Below, piece after piece: positions 44,041-55,536 of a stretch of DNA of 64,000 bases. Origin of the DNA: Nectonema munidae (Eukaryota > Nematomorpha > Nectonematoida > Nectonematidae); assembly GCA_030549495.1 (NCBI GenBank), contig JAUIRK010000293.1, forward strand, positions 186,001-250,000, written 5' to 3'. Under the pieces are notes generated by a model that was not told the DNA's origin, did not search any database, and saw nothing but the letters and a program-made list of their open reading frames with translations. The stretch's first letter is position 1. Each line of letters starts with the position of its first letter. Position numbers and translations under genes: made by a program.

Positions 44041-46955
44041 AGTGTTCATTTTCCACTCTACATGTGGTAATGTTTATAAGGTTCTCGCCTTATATCAAAA
44101 TGAACCAAGCATTGATTTCAAGGTTCTATTTCAAATGAATGTTTCAAAAATAAGACATCGCATTTCACCGGTACTTTGTTGACCAAAAAGTTAAATTTCT
44201 CCTGCATGACCTTTAGAAATGTAAAGGTCTTCGTCATCAAGCTAAAAAATATCCTATTTTTAGTATGGTCATGTTGAAAATATACACTGGCTTAATTTTA
44301 TTAAGTGAACTGAACAATAAAAATATTCCAAGGTTCACAAGTTTCCTCTTCCTATCTTCTAAAGGTCAAACTATTCTAACAAAAAGTCAAAATAATCTCC
44401 TTTTATGAATCATTTAAACTATTTAGTGAAATAAAAGTTGTCAGGGATTCGCTAATTTTCAACTTTCAAGGTATACAATTCCTAAGAATCTCAAAAATAT
44501 TCGAAAAGCAAAATTTTTTATAATATAATTGTAACTTCAGGAAGGTAAATAAAGAAAATATCTCCAACAGGACCTGACAAAATTCTTATTTAAATTTCTT
44601 CCCTTAGACCCTTAAAATGACCAAAAATGGATTGAAACTTGATTTGAATTTAATTAAAAGATTAAATACATTTTTGTATGCTCACAACTTTTTTTTATTT
44701 TGTATGATTATTGCAATGGGTTTCAAATATATACTATCAAAATTATTCAAGGGCGCAATTTTTTATTGTTTTATTTCCATCTAATTCCTATATTTGCAAT
44801 CACCATGACAAAAGAAGCACGATTATGTACACAACATCTATAAAAACTAAACAATTCCGGAGTTAACCGAACCAAAACAATTTTTTTTTAACTGTAATAA
44901 GTTTACAGTTTTTTATATAGCCTTTAAGCATCATAAAAGTCATACGTACTACAAAGTCCCTATAGAAAAGACTTAAAGTTGGCGAAAAGATTTGTGCACA
45001 GATTCTTTCAAAAACATCACTTGGTCGAACGAACTATCAAGTCATGAAGGAAATATAAAGAAGAATATTTGAAATTTGTGGCCAAAAAATACAGATTGCA
45101 GAATATATATTTGGTTCTTAGAATTCTGCAAATCAGAATAGATATTTTAGGGAACATACACACGAAATTTGAGTTGAATCCAAAACAGTTTACAAGAACG
45201 GACCTCTTTTTCTGATAAAAAGCTTTCTTCTCTCAAAAAATTTGTGATTAAAGCTAAGGTGGCAATGAATTACATAAAAATTGATAAGACATGCTTGATG
45301 CCTGAAATCAATATAAGCAAAAAGGAATAATGAGTACTATAATTCAACGTTGAATTGAAAGTTAAAATGTACGTAAATTAATTTTATCGAAAAAACATTG
45401 TAAATTTGTGGTCCATTCATAATAATTGATCCATAATGTAATGTAGCTATGAGGCAGATGTATAAACTTTTCAAATATTGCTTTATTCTTTATAAAAAAT
45501 TATTAAAAGATTCAATACCTTCATGTTCATGATTTTCTCCAGCCAGCTCAACTTTATGTATTCCTAATTAGAAAACAAAGATTAATGAGGAATGGCTTAT
45601 TAAGTCTTGGAAGCAGAGATTGCATCCTTACCATTGAAAAAGAGAAAGAGAAAGAGGATAGAAAAGATCTAAAGTAAAACGATAGAAGTAGATTAGCCCT
45701 TAGCAAAAGAAAAGGCATATTACTTTTGCGTCGAGCATTGCGAATTTTGTCCAAGAGAGCTTCGTTTCTTCTGAGTTTTGAAAAGAGAATGGAGAATTGT
45801 AGCATCTTTTATACACCGCTTCTGAAACTAAAGCGCAAGGATACCATCCAGTTAAATTTCAATGTTTGCTCAACGTTGCACCCCTTTCTCACATTTGCAG
45901 CCATCGCCAAAATCATTTTGCTATGCACAACGAGGGAGTAATATTTCGCAATTTGTCATAATGCAGAGAATTTGCCTCGCTCATGAACACTGTCTAGACT
46001 TTACAGGCCAGACAAATAAACCGTTTTACAGAGTAAACAATGACAAACTTCCTTTTGGACAAGAAAGTTGTTGTTGTGCATGCATCTAATAACGCTTGTG
46101 CCAGAGCTTATGGCTTCTTTAACATCGTAATCATAGTGGCCTACAAAGGTTGGTATATGCCAAATTTGCGAATGAGCATCTCACCTTACTTCTATTATGG
46201 AGATATGTATTATGTGGGGATAATGACTATATAGATGTAAAAATCGGGTAAAATAACTCTTCTACCCTACAAATATTTCTACAATAAATTGATGCTACGC
46301 TTTAAACTCATTTAGTTGGATTTACAATTACTATTAAAAATTTAGATTTTAAATAAAAAATAGCCCATAAATTTCTTGCATTTTTTGTTTATTTGTAAAA
46401 CTTGAACTATTTTTGTGATATTCCAAGAAATAAGCATTATGTCAAGGTTTATAAATTGCATAGTGAGTTTTACTTTATTTGCTATCGAAACACACGATAA
46501 TTTAAGGTTTAGTTATAGAAGGGTAATGGATGAAAAAGGTGCAAGGATTTTTGGAGTTACATTGAAAATTTGGCCTATATGGATCATTTATAATGCATTA
46601 ATCGAAAGTCTATGGATAATTTAGCAATTACGTGTCTCTCACCAAAGCACCACTTTTAGCGAATTTTTAAATGAATTTTAGCCACCATGGTAAGAAGTAT
46701 TTGACCATAGTGTTCTATGAAATCTCCTTCCAAGTTGATTTTAAAAGCCGTTTTATACAGACAAGGATATTTATCGTTATTGGTGTTTTTCCATATCGCT
46801 GCCTAAGTTCGTTTTTAAAAGGGCTTTTGTCGATTGGTGTATAAAAAGCTTAGCGGTATTTATTCATTAAGTTTGTCTTCTAAATCCCCTCTCTGAGCAA
46901 ATCTTTAAAAGGTATTTTATCAATAAAGTTATTAAAATGAGAGTTTTTCGATCTA

Positions 46956-47060
46956 TTACGTCAATTTTCATTCAATTACGTCGTTTTTGCGATCAATTAC
47001 GTCGTTGTTGGATTCAATAATGTCCTAGTTGCAATCAATCAAGTCATTCTTACAATCATT
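46956..47060 (+). repeat. Left end: tandem CAATTACGTC-type units
   Basis: Units of about 21 bp starting CAATTACGTC, CAATTACGTC, CAATAATGTC and CAATCAAGTC follow the terminal TTACGTC, decaying inward. The mirrored set is at about 50345-50413. Confidence 0.8.
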
Positions 47061-47318
47061 TAGGTTAGTTTTAATTAATCATTTTATTGTTACTTTGTTC
47101 ATTTCTATATTTCGAATCAACAAATTCATGAAATGAAAATATTCTCGAGAATTTATTGGAGATGGTGAGTAGTGATGAATTACTTTTTTTTGTCGCGCTT
47201 ACACTACACTGTTTCTGCAGATAGTATTTTCTCTCCTTTCCTGTTCTTCGACAATATTTTCTTATCCTTTCTCGTGTCTCAACATATTTTCTCATCCTTT
47301 TCTATATCTAGATCAAAA

Positions 47319-49241
47319 CCATTAAAAACACAATAAACTCATTTATAAAATTATAATTAATTTTAACTTGATTACGAAATCATATTATTTTTAAATATTA
47401 GATATATTTTAAGATATATATTAAATTTATAGATTTAGTTGAAAATATTTTAAATATATGAAAATGTTTCATGAAGGTTTAAGTTTTAAAAGAAGGGAAG
47501 ATAGTGATAATATTGTATTATGATAAAAGTTCTAGTGTTGGTGAGAGAATATTTTTAAGTTTGTTGTCTTATGTTTGACTATAATATAAATAAAAATTAG
47601 TTTATAATTTATCTGGTCTATTTTGTATCAAATTTAGAAATATTGAGTGTCGTTATCTTGTAATTATTTAAAAAAGAAAAATGATAATAATTCATGATAT
47701 AAATAAAAATTTTATTTTAAATCATAAGTTATGGGAAAAATTTGAAATTTCAAATTTTGAAATCATAAAAAATATTATTTTATCTATATCAAAAATTTAT
47801 TTAATAATAGAATAAGTATAAATGGTGTTTTTTCAGTTTTAGTTGATTTAGTTTTTAATTTTTTAAATAAAATTAGAAAAATAATATGAATTTGAATATT
47901 TCGTATATTTTTAATCAGTTTTTATTGATTATAATTGTTAAATGATATTGTTAAAAAAATTATTTTGTGTTTGTATTATAAAAATTTATTAAAGTTAAAA
48001 TTAAAAGTAATTATTTTAGTTTTTCCTATGATTTTATATTTTTATAATTTTTGAAATTTTTAGGTAAAGTTATAGTTAGAAATGATGAATTCAATAAATT
48101 TTTTTTTGATCATAATCATGAGAAGATTAATGAGGAGTTGAAAAGTTTGAAAATATAAAATAAAATATTATATAAAAAATATTTAAATTTATATATTTTA
48201 ATTTTCAAAATTTATTAAAACTTTCAAATTTATTTATTCAAAGGAAAATATAAAAATCTTAAGAAGATGGAAAAAATTATAATTAAAAAGATCTTGAGAA
48301 AAATAAGATATAATAAAATAGAACAAATAAACTTAAATTTGATATATGAAAAATATAATCAAAATCTAATTTTGAACTGGATGTTTACAGAGAAAAAAAA
48401 GATAATCATTTTATGAAAAGATATTGAAATTTAGTAAATATGTTTTGAAATATATATAGATGAAATTTAAAAAGTTTATTTAATAATATCATAAGATTTT
48501 TAACGATAAAAGTTGTTTATCTATAATTAAAAATCAAATTACAATATTAAGAATAGATTATGTTAAAATTATGGTTATGAGTAACAATGTTATGAAACAA
48601 AAAATGATTGATAATGAGTAAAATATAAAATGAAAAAAAAGATTTATCGTATTTAGTTGGTGATGATTTGTATCTTTTTGTGTTATATATCTTGAATAAT
48701 TTCAAGTTGATCATATTAAAGAATGAAATAGTGAATGTTGAAAAAATTAGAATATAATATAAAAGTAAATTTGCTATAATAAAAAATATGAATAACTATA
48801 GAATTTATTGAGAATTAAAAATTAAAACATATCTAATCATAAATATCAATTTATTGTGATAGGTATAATAAAATTATATTGAGTTAAAATAATAGGTTAT
48901 ATTAGTCTATATAAATAAAATTTGTTGAGATAGAAAATGATATGAAAATATTTATGATCAAAATGGAATATGGGAAGATTCACAAGGATGGATGAGAAAT
49001 AAAAATTGGAGTTATAGATGAATTATCATTTTGGTAAATAATTAAAGATAAGAGGATAAATTTGTAGAAAAGGAGAAAAATATAAATAAAATGGAGAGAT
49101 ATGGAAAATATGAAATAAAAATATTTTAGAGATGAAATAGAATCTGTTATTTTGTAAATCTAGAAAATATATTAAAATATTTAAATTATAAATAATAGAT
49201 ATTAAATATATAATATATGAGATATCAAAAATAATATGATG
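47319..49241 (+). mobile_element. FLYWCH/MULE-like relic, very AT-rich and C-poor
   Basis: Bounded by the 9-bp repeat AGATCAAAA (47310-47318 and 49242-49250), the TSD length usual for Mutator-like elements; no TIRs were seen. Around 47460 the frame reads MFHEGLSFKRREDSDNIVL, like the first half of a FLYWCH zinc finger, and around 48070-48150 it reads VIVRNDEF...FDHNHEKINEELKSLKI, like its HxH end. Weaker MULE-like scraps follow (IRYNKIEQINLN near 48310; NKMERYGKYEIKIF near 49090). Many stops. The + strand has very little C (2 of 60 at 48901-48960 against 8 G), unlike the flanks. Confidence 0.4.
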
Positions 49242-49269
49242 AGATCAAAAAAGGAAAATAAAGGAGCCC

Positions 49270-50279
49270 ATGCAAAATAGTGAAGAAGAAATTTCACCTG
49301 CAAATACTGTAAATGAAGTAATTCAGAGCACAGAAAAACAAGTAAGAGCACAAGAAAATCTGTTTCCCTTGATCTAAAAAGGTGTGCGATAAGTCTAGCA
49401 CTAGACAGTAATGGAAATAGCGCAATTGCTAGTCTTCTGGGATTTCCAAGAACAACAGGTTCGATAATAGTCAGAAAGTTTTTTCCAAATGGTCAAGAAG
49501 AAGCACTTAAAAGGGGAGGACATAATCGAAGTAAGTTTTCTGATAAACAAAAAGATGAATGAAAATTGCTTAGTCCGCCTTAGAGACCTTGGAAAAAAAG
49601 GGTATGAAGCATTTGGAATAAAAGTATCCAACTCCTGTATCGACAGATGCTTGCTTGCGTAAATTCCATTACACATTAAAAAGTGTTATGCCAGTTCAAA
49701 TTGCACAGAATACTCCTACTGCAGTTTAAAATCATTTTCAAGTATGCAAGAGCATTTCGTGAAATGGAACAAAGAACACCCTTTGAGACAATTTTGTTTT
49801 TAGATGAGGTTGGCTTTAAGGTATACACAGGACCTAAAAGATGTAGATCAAGACTGGGGACACGTGCAACGATTTCTGTTCATTAGCTCGAAGTAGAAAC
49901 ATATTTGTAGTGGCTGCAATGAACAGAAAGGGTTTGTTGTTCCATGTAATTCACGATAGCAAAAATTTCAAGGGTGTCTTAACGATTTGAAATTAAAATG
50001 TTCTGAACTAAATGTTGAAAACCGAGTATTGATGATGGACAATGCATCAATTCATCGTTGCCGAAACTTGTGCTTTGAAGGATTTAATGTATTTTTACCA
50101 ATGTAATTTTTTTTTGTTTCAGCAAATGGGAAAAATTGGTGACAAGACAAGAGTGCGTTAATGAGTCTCAGCTGAAAAACCGAATCAGCAGTGCTTTCAC
50201 AGAAATCACTAGTTCAGATTGCAATGGATATTACAGACAGAAATATGCTTTTGTACATCAACAAATCTTCAAACTATGA
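49270..50279 (+). pseudogene. IS630/mariner-type DDE transposase (broken)
   Basis: Begins MQNSEEE at 49270, has an early stop, then KRCAISLALDSNGNSAIASLLGFPRTTGSIIVRKF, a helix-turn-helix DNA-binding region, and GGHNRSKFSDKQKDE. A shifted frame continues IKVSNSCIDRC; then YARAFREMEQRTPFETILFLDEVGF (first catalytic Asp, about 49805), RSRNIFVVAAMNRKG, VLMMDNASIHRC (second Asp, about 50040), and C-terminal WEKLVTRQECVNESQL to a stop at 50277-50279. The segment that normally carries the third catalytic residue (PPYSPFLNPIE) is missing between about 50112 and 50126, so the enzyme would be dead. At least four frame breaks or stops. It lies inside an element with intact ends. Confidence 0.75.
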
Positions 50280-50344
50280 GCATATTGATTGTTAGTAAAT
50301 AAAATTTTGTTTTACGTTTTTTTAATTTTTCTTATTTTTAAAAC

Positions 50345-50413
50345 TGGCGTAATTGAATGCAACACGACGTAATTGAATGAAAATTGACGTAATTGATTGC
50401 AACAACGACGTAA
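50345..50413 (-). repeat. Right end: tandem CAATTACGTC-type units
   Basis: On the minus strand: TTACGTC, CAATTACGTC, CAATTACGTC, CAATTACGCC at 22-28-bp spacing, mirroring 46956-47060. Confidence 0.8.
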
Positions 50414-50415
50414 TA

Positions 50416-52058
50416 GATCACAAAATTCTTATCTATGAAAGACTTACAAATCCTTGTTTTAAGTAAATTTTTAAAAAAATTTACTTTTTCTTTTAAAAAA
50501 TCCAAAATAATAAAATAGAACACTAAAAACCCCTAAATAATTTTATTATTCTAAAATATATGATATATACATATTTGCTGAGTATATGTCAAATCATATA
50601 TTTGAATCCTCGTAAATGCTCCCTAAAATTGAAAATTTAAAAATTGACAAATTAATAATTTCAAAATCTGATAATTAATCTAATTATTTTTGATAGAGCT
50701 TAAAACGTTGATTCTAAAATGAATCGAATGAATACCTTATTTTTTAGCTTTCAAAATTTAATTTACTCGATCAATGGTTTTTAGGTTGTACTCCTCAGCT
50801 TAACACTTGAAGGTCAGAGCTTCGATCTCCAACTCCGGACTATTAAAAACAAAATCACAAAACTGTGATTAACCATCTTAAGAATAATGAGAGCATATAG
50901 CTTTAGAGCTTGAAGTGCTTTGATATCTCGAAATAGCCAACCAATCAACGAAAGTAGTAGAAGTTTATCTCAAAATTTTAAAAGCTGATTTTGGCAATAA
51001 TGTCATTACTTTAAATTTCATCACAGAGAAAATATACTAATAATATTTAGTAACTCGTGTAGTAAAACACTTTCTATGTTAGCAAAACTTGAGCTTTACT
51101 AATTTAAACAAATGAAATAAATTGAAATGTGGCCCAATTTAATTGATTAGCAATTTGTTAAATCATGCTTTGATAACAAGACACAAATGAATAGCATATT
51201 TGCCGAAAAACAACATGGATATATTTTTAATTTAGAATTAAAGTTCTTTCTTTCTTTATTCGATTTGGCATCTAATTTGAGAGAAATATTTGATGATTTG
51301 ATCTACTTCGAGAGCAAAATATATTTGCTTCCAAATTCTCTTCTTTTTATTTTGGTTTAAGGTTTTACTAGGTCTTTGATTAAAAAAACTACACTTCCTT
51401 GTTTGAAAATATGGTTTGTGAATGTGATTGTTTCATGGCTGTTTTTATTGTGTTCTTTGTCTTCTGAATCTGTTATCCTATAGTTTCATTGAAAACACAA
51501 TGGAGTTGTACACAATGTATTATTGAATCAAAGACACTATAAGTAATAGAAATTTAAGCAAATAATATTAAAAAAAATTGATTCTTATTCACCTATGTTT
51601 ACTTAATTTTATAAATCTATTTATGCTTTTCTTTGAATAGTCAGATCAAAGTATCAAAATAAGCCAGTGTGCAAATAATTCAAAAATAAATTCAAATTTA
51701 CACATTCAGTAATGTATATAGTTGTTTAGCAAAATTAATAAATATAGTTACGGGACTAAATAAAATTTTCGATTTTTGCTTGAATGAAAACAAATTACTA
51801 AAAAATGCATACATAAAAAATTTTATTACTAAAAACTTAATAATTGTCACTACAATTTTTACTCTCTGGTTAGTGTAATAAATAATAAACAATCAATCAA
51901 TTTTAAAAATAACTTGCTAATTTATCAAGTAAATATGCAACTAATTTTCATTAGGTAAAAACACTGAACAAATTGAATTCCGACACTCTAAAAATCGACT
52001 AATGTAGCTGTGCGCTTTACTAATTTTCTCTCTATGGCACTTTTTTTATTTGTTGACA
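50416..52058. other. Non-coding stretch
   Basis: AT-rich. Near 50785-50835 a tRNA-like patch carries GAGCTTCGATCTC (B-box-like); it may be a SINE head but no flanking duplication was established. No gene. Confidence 0.4.
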
Positions 52059-52066
52059 CTCGATAC

Positions 52067-52316
52067 CAGTGGCGGATACAGAAATTTCTTATAGGGGGCC
52101 GAAATCTATTTAAATTTTTTTCAATTTTGCTAAGAGTCTTCAGAGAATACGACAGCTGTATTATGTATTTTAGAATCACTAATTACCTATGTTTTCATAT
52201 TTTTAACACCAACAAATATTATTTTATGAAAAAGCAAAATTAGTAAGGGTATTTTTCGAAGCCATTTTTCATAGGGGGCCTAGGCCCATGAGGCCCATCC
52301 CTTGGATACGCCACTG
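52067..52316. mobile_element. hAT-type MITE (250 bp)
   Basis: Ends CAGTGGCGGATAC and, inverted, CAGTGGCGTATCC (11 of 13 identical), flanked by CTCGATAC (52059-52066) and CTCGGTAC (52317-52324), an 8-bp duplication with one difference. Internal ATAGGGGGCC occurs near both ends in the same orientation. Non-coding. A related end lies near 29990-30020. Confidence 0.78.
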
Positions 52317-52610
52317 CTCGGTACGAATGTATTTTACAAAAAATAACAATAAATAATAAATATATTTCCTTGTAATGACTTTTACATGAGTATTAAAATC
52401 AAAATTAACACACGACCATTGAAATTGAAAGTTGTATTAATTTGAAATCCTTCTGAGAGACCACTATCAAATATTTTTAATAGCAACAATTTTTTATATT
52501 TTTTTGTTGGTTGTAAAATAATATAGAACATTGGAATGTAAAAAAATCCGAAAAAATTGAAACTTGAATATTTTATGGTCATATGAATTTGTGAGTATTT
52601 TCGTATACAT

Positions 52611-53866
52611 CAGTGGTTCCAAAACTTCGAGTGTTTTTCCCCTTGGGCTAGTTCAGCCACCCAGATATCCGCCTTCATGTGTAAAAGAGAAGAGTATAGT
52701 CAAAAGACTGTAATTTATTTATTTTAAATTGTAGCAATATAGCGATAAACATATAGTTATATAGTAAGGAGGATAGAGAAGCGCTATTAACAACTAAAAA
52801 GACTTTTGCTTGCTTGTCTAATTTAGAATTAGATTAGTGAAAAGTGTTAAGTGGCTTTTTATGCATCAGTGTATCGATATAGACTATAGAGGATAGTTTG
52901 GGCAAGCGCGCAACGTATATCATATTTAATCTGTTGTTCGTTGCGTGCTTTGGGCTTGATTGTGAATTAATTTTGAAAATCTAGACTTAATAAGTCACAT
53001 TATGAAAACAGAATGAGGACAAGAGTTGAGTTTACCATAAAGCATTGATGGCCTCAGTGTGCACAATCACTTTGCCCAAGGTTTCTCTATAATTTGTTAT
53101 TTAATTCTTTCAGAGTTTCAAAAATATCAGCAAGATAAGCCATTCATTCGTGCTACAAATCCTTCCTTGAAAAACTGAAGACAGCCAGTAGGTGCACCTT
53201 GTTGTTCAAACTCAAAATCAACATTACTTCTTACAACAGTTCAAATACCAAAGCCAGCATGTTTTCTTTTGAAAGTTGTGGAAACACAGCATGTTCCTTG
53301 GGTTTGAAATAAGAGAGAAGTGTATTTAGCATCCATGTCCCTTTAAATCTAGTGCAATTACTGCTATTTCAACAACGTCTTATGTTGATACATCTAGTCT
53401 CCGAAAAATAAAGCTCCAGCTTACGTCTTTTTCCAGCAATGAGGCGGTTGAAAAGAAACAGTTTTGCCATTAGTGAAGGTTTTCAAACACACATGAGACT
53501 GAGGGATGTGTGTACACCCGAATGCAAGATAGTTGAACCCTAGTCCAAATAACTCTTTCGATTCAATCTTCTTTTCTGCAATATTTAAAATATAAAATGA
53601 TATTTATAAATAATTGTGACTGTTTCCGTCTATCATAGTATGTGAATGCTGCTGGCTAACTACCTCCTCGTAACGGCGTAAGCATACCAAGCCTGTTTGA
53701 CACAAAGCCGGCCATCTACGATAGACAAATAATAATCTATATCCCTCTCAGACATGAGAAAATCTATCAAAGGTTTTTTATTGTTAACAAACAGTGCGAT
53801 TATTTTCCACTTGGGAGCCTCACATTTCTATCCAGAAGGAAATTTCGGCCAATTTGGGAAACTCTG
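52611..53866 (-). mobile_element. hAT element (1256 bp) with transposase remnant and 8-bp TSD
   Basis: Left end CAGTGGTTCCAAAA, right end inverted CAGAGTTTCCCAAA, flanked by a perfect GTATACAT duplication at 52603-52610 and 53867-53874 (fits nnnTAnnn). The minus strand retains part of a ZBED5/GTF2IRD2-type hAT transposase (about 53030-53330). The interior is shorter than a full ~2.5-kb element, so it is internally deleted and decayed. Confidence 0.78.
53030..53330 (-). pseudogene. hAT (ZBED5-like) transposase fragment
   Basis: Minus-strand translation contains LSKENMLALVFELL, a stop, then LAVFSF, a short gap with stops, and MAYLADIFETLKELNNKL. The last string matches the LAYLADIFxxLNxLN(L)xLQG segment that marks the helical insertion region of ZBED5/FAM200-type hAT transposases; the first matches the preceding WLS+G..L.R.FEL..E. 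Several stops interrupt it. It sits inside a hAT element with intact ends, which supports the assignment. DDE residues and the C-terminal dimerisation domain were not recognised in this copy. Confidence 0.6.
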
Positions 53867-53939
53867 GTATACATAATGTGTATAAAACTATAATTGTAAT
53901 TGAAGGGAAGTTATAAAAATGTGTATTTATTTTTTAAAG

Positions 53940-54700
53940 ATTAAAAGATAAACCTTCTGAAATTCAAAGAACATTTCATTCCACCGGTTTTTTATGTAAG
54001 TACCACGCGTTAGACACTGAAACATCAATCAGCCAATTGAGCACGGACCTCGTTTGCTAACTCTTTAATCGTTGCTATTTTGATTCAACCTATTGATTGC
54101 TCTCAAGCTTGAAAAGATTGGAAAAGCAAATAGGTACAATCGCTTCCCAAATTTTTGCTTTCCCTTCTAGAAAACTTTTTTACTTTTTTATACGACAAGT
54201 GGAAATACATAGGGTAGCGACATTTTTGTCCATCTAACAACAATCATATCATTATTTTCTTTTGTAAAAGTAAAGACTGTTCCTTTTGAATATTTATTCA
54301 TACCCTTTTGAGATATCAGGTATAATTAGGTTGAGCCGCCTTTTCGGTTTTACCCGTACAGGCGTATCCTAAGGATAATATTTTTACGTCATTCTGATAG
54401 AATCAGAAATCAGTGAAGAAAAAATCAAAGTGAAAGAGGTATACATCAGAAGTGCAAGATCACCAAATTTTGTATCTAAATCTAATTGGCTTGCTTCGTA
54501 TATATCGCTTACAAGGATGTCGACCAAAGTACTCGATCTCACAGTGAACTATATTTTGAATTGAAACAAAACGTTCCTTGAACTTTTCATTCAAGTGATT
54601 AACAAAAGTTCGAAATAAATCCGCTTCATCTTTATCTGTAGAATCTTCATCAATTAGTATAGTATAGAACCTGGTTGTTTAACGAAGATTTCACAACCAA
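53940..54700 (-). pseudogene. piggyBac transposase relic (copy B)
   Basis: Minus-strand translation gives ILIDEDSTDKDEADLFRTF, VNHLNEKFKERFVSI, FGRHPCKRYIRSKPIRFRYKIW, then CTSDVYLFHFDFF, later frames with KGYE and SLPYVFPLVV, and near the end LIDVSVSNAWYLHKKPVE (about 54000-54050). GRxxxKxYIxxKPIRFxYK and the (I/V)DVxVxNAWxLxxK helix are hallmarks of piggyBac (PGBD, DDE_Tnp_1_7) transposases. The residues before FGRH that should hold the first catalytic Asp (S(I/V)DExM) have changed. Many frameshifts and stops. No TTAA-flanked ends were found. It begins about 75 bp right of the hAT element. Confidence 0.65.
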
Positions 54701-55370
54701 TATGTTTTCAATTCTTTTCAACATCATATAATATGTTATGGAGTTTTCTTAAAATTTTTATTATAACTGTATAAATAAATACTAAATAAAATGTATATGA
54801 TTGCTACAAAAATATAAATCAAAAATCTAATAGTAAACATAATATACCAAGTTTATCTTTAAAAATGTGAGGCCCCGTAAACTGGAAGTTAGAAACCCTT
54901 TCGTTCGATAATATTGATCTTGTTATTGATTGAAATGCGTATTCCAACGCTGTTTCCAACACAACTTTCTTCTTTAAAAAGTATTTTTCAAGGAGTATTT
55001 TAAGACGAATTTACATAAATTAACGGTTAATTAGAATGCAACTTATTACAGACAAGTGAATAGTGATGTAGCGTACTCAATAAAAAGTTATTCCTATTAT
55101 TAAAATTTTTATAGAATATTTAACATGGGTATACTTATGAGTAAATATAGATTTTAAATGCCCAACAGGTATGTTTATTCAACCTTTCAGAGGAATTATA
55201 GTACATTTCGAGAAATTGGAAAAGCTTTTGGGAGGGGTAATAAATTTGCAGATTAAATTCTGACGCAAATACTTCAAAAAAGGATGAATGTTACGATTTC
55301 CAATTCTGATTAATCGTGACATCACTACAAATAGATGAGACGTAAAATACAACACTTTTTTCCAAACAGA
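54701..55370. other. Non-coding stretch
   Basis: No gene or repeat recognised between the piggyBac relic and the exon-like frame at 55371. Confidence 0.4.
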
Positions 55371-55536
55371 TTTGAAAGAGTTCAGTCTTCAAACAGATGA
55401 AAATGACAAGCCACTAAAAACCTTTAGCATTGGACTTCTTGAAATCCTATCTTCGAAAAGAATCTCTAAACCAAAGGCTCACACAATCAAAATTACTGAA
55501 GGAAGAACAAAGCATATCCTTCAAAAATTACATATA
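55371..55536 (+). CDS. Exon-like frame interrupted by Tigger (low confidence)
   Basis: A pyrimidine-rich tract and AG (CTTTTTTCCAAACAG) precede an open stretch of about 55 codons: LKEFSLQTDENDKPL, TFSIGLLEILSSKRI, HTIKITEGRTKHIL. The stop arises inside the Tigger terminus right after 55536. No family recognised and no donor seen, so it could be a host exon hit by the transposon or chance. Confidence 0.2.

Larger units (their letters stand above)
41850..46955. other. Non-coding stretch with old repeats
   Basis: Apart from the repeat copies listed at 43330-43720 and 43880-44040, no gene could be supported. Open frames near 45726-46234 overlap in several phases without domain signals. If the ubiquitin-like exon belongs to a host gene, part of this stretch would be its 5' intron(s). 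Confidence 0.4.
46956..50413 (+). mobile_element. IS630/Tc1-mariner-type transposon with TTACGTC ends
   Basis: Both ends read TTACGTC inward and are flanked by TA (46954-46955 and 50414-50415), the target duplication of this superfamily; GATC lies just outside each TA. CAATTACGTC-type motifs recur at roughly 21-27-bp spacing at both ends (about five decaying units on the left, four on the right), probably transposase-binding sites. The right half carries the transposase (49270-50279). A C-poor MULE-like relic occupies 47319-49241. Without it the element would be about 1.5 kb, a normal size for the family. Confidence 0.8.

Noticed and set aside
45726-46234. Overlapping 64-75-codon plus-strand frames
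   Set aside because: Three phases open at once with no domain or splice pattern linking them.
46956-47060. Short regularly spaced repeats resembling a small CRISPR
   Set aside because: Repeats sit at a transposon end and mirror those at the other end; they are terminal binding-site units.
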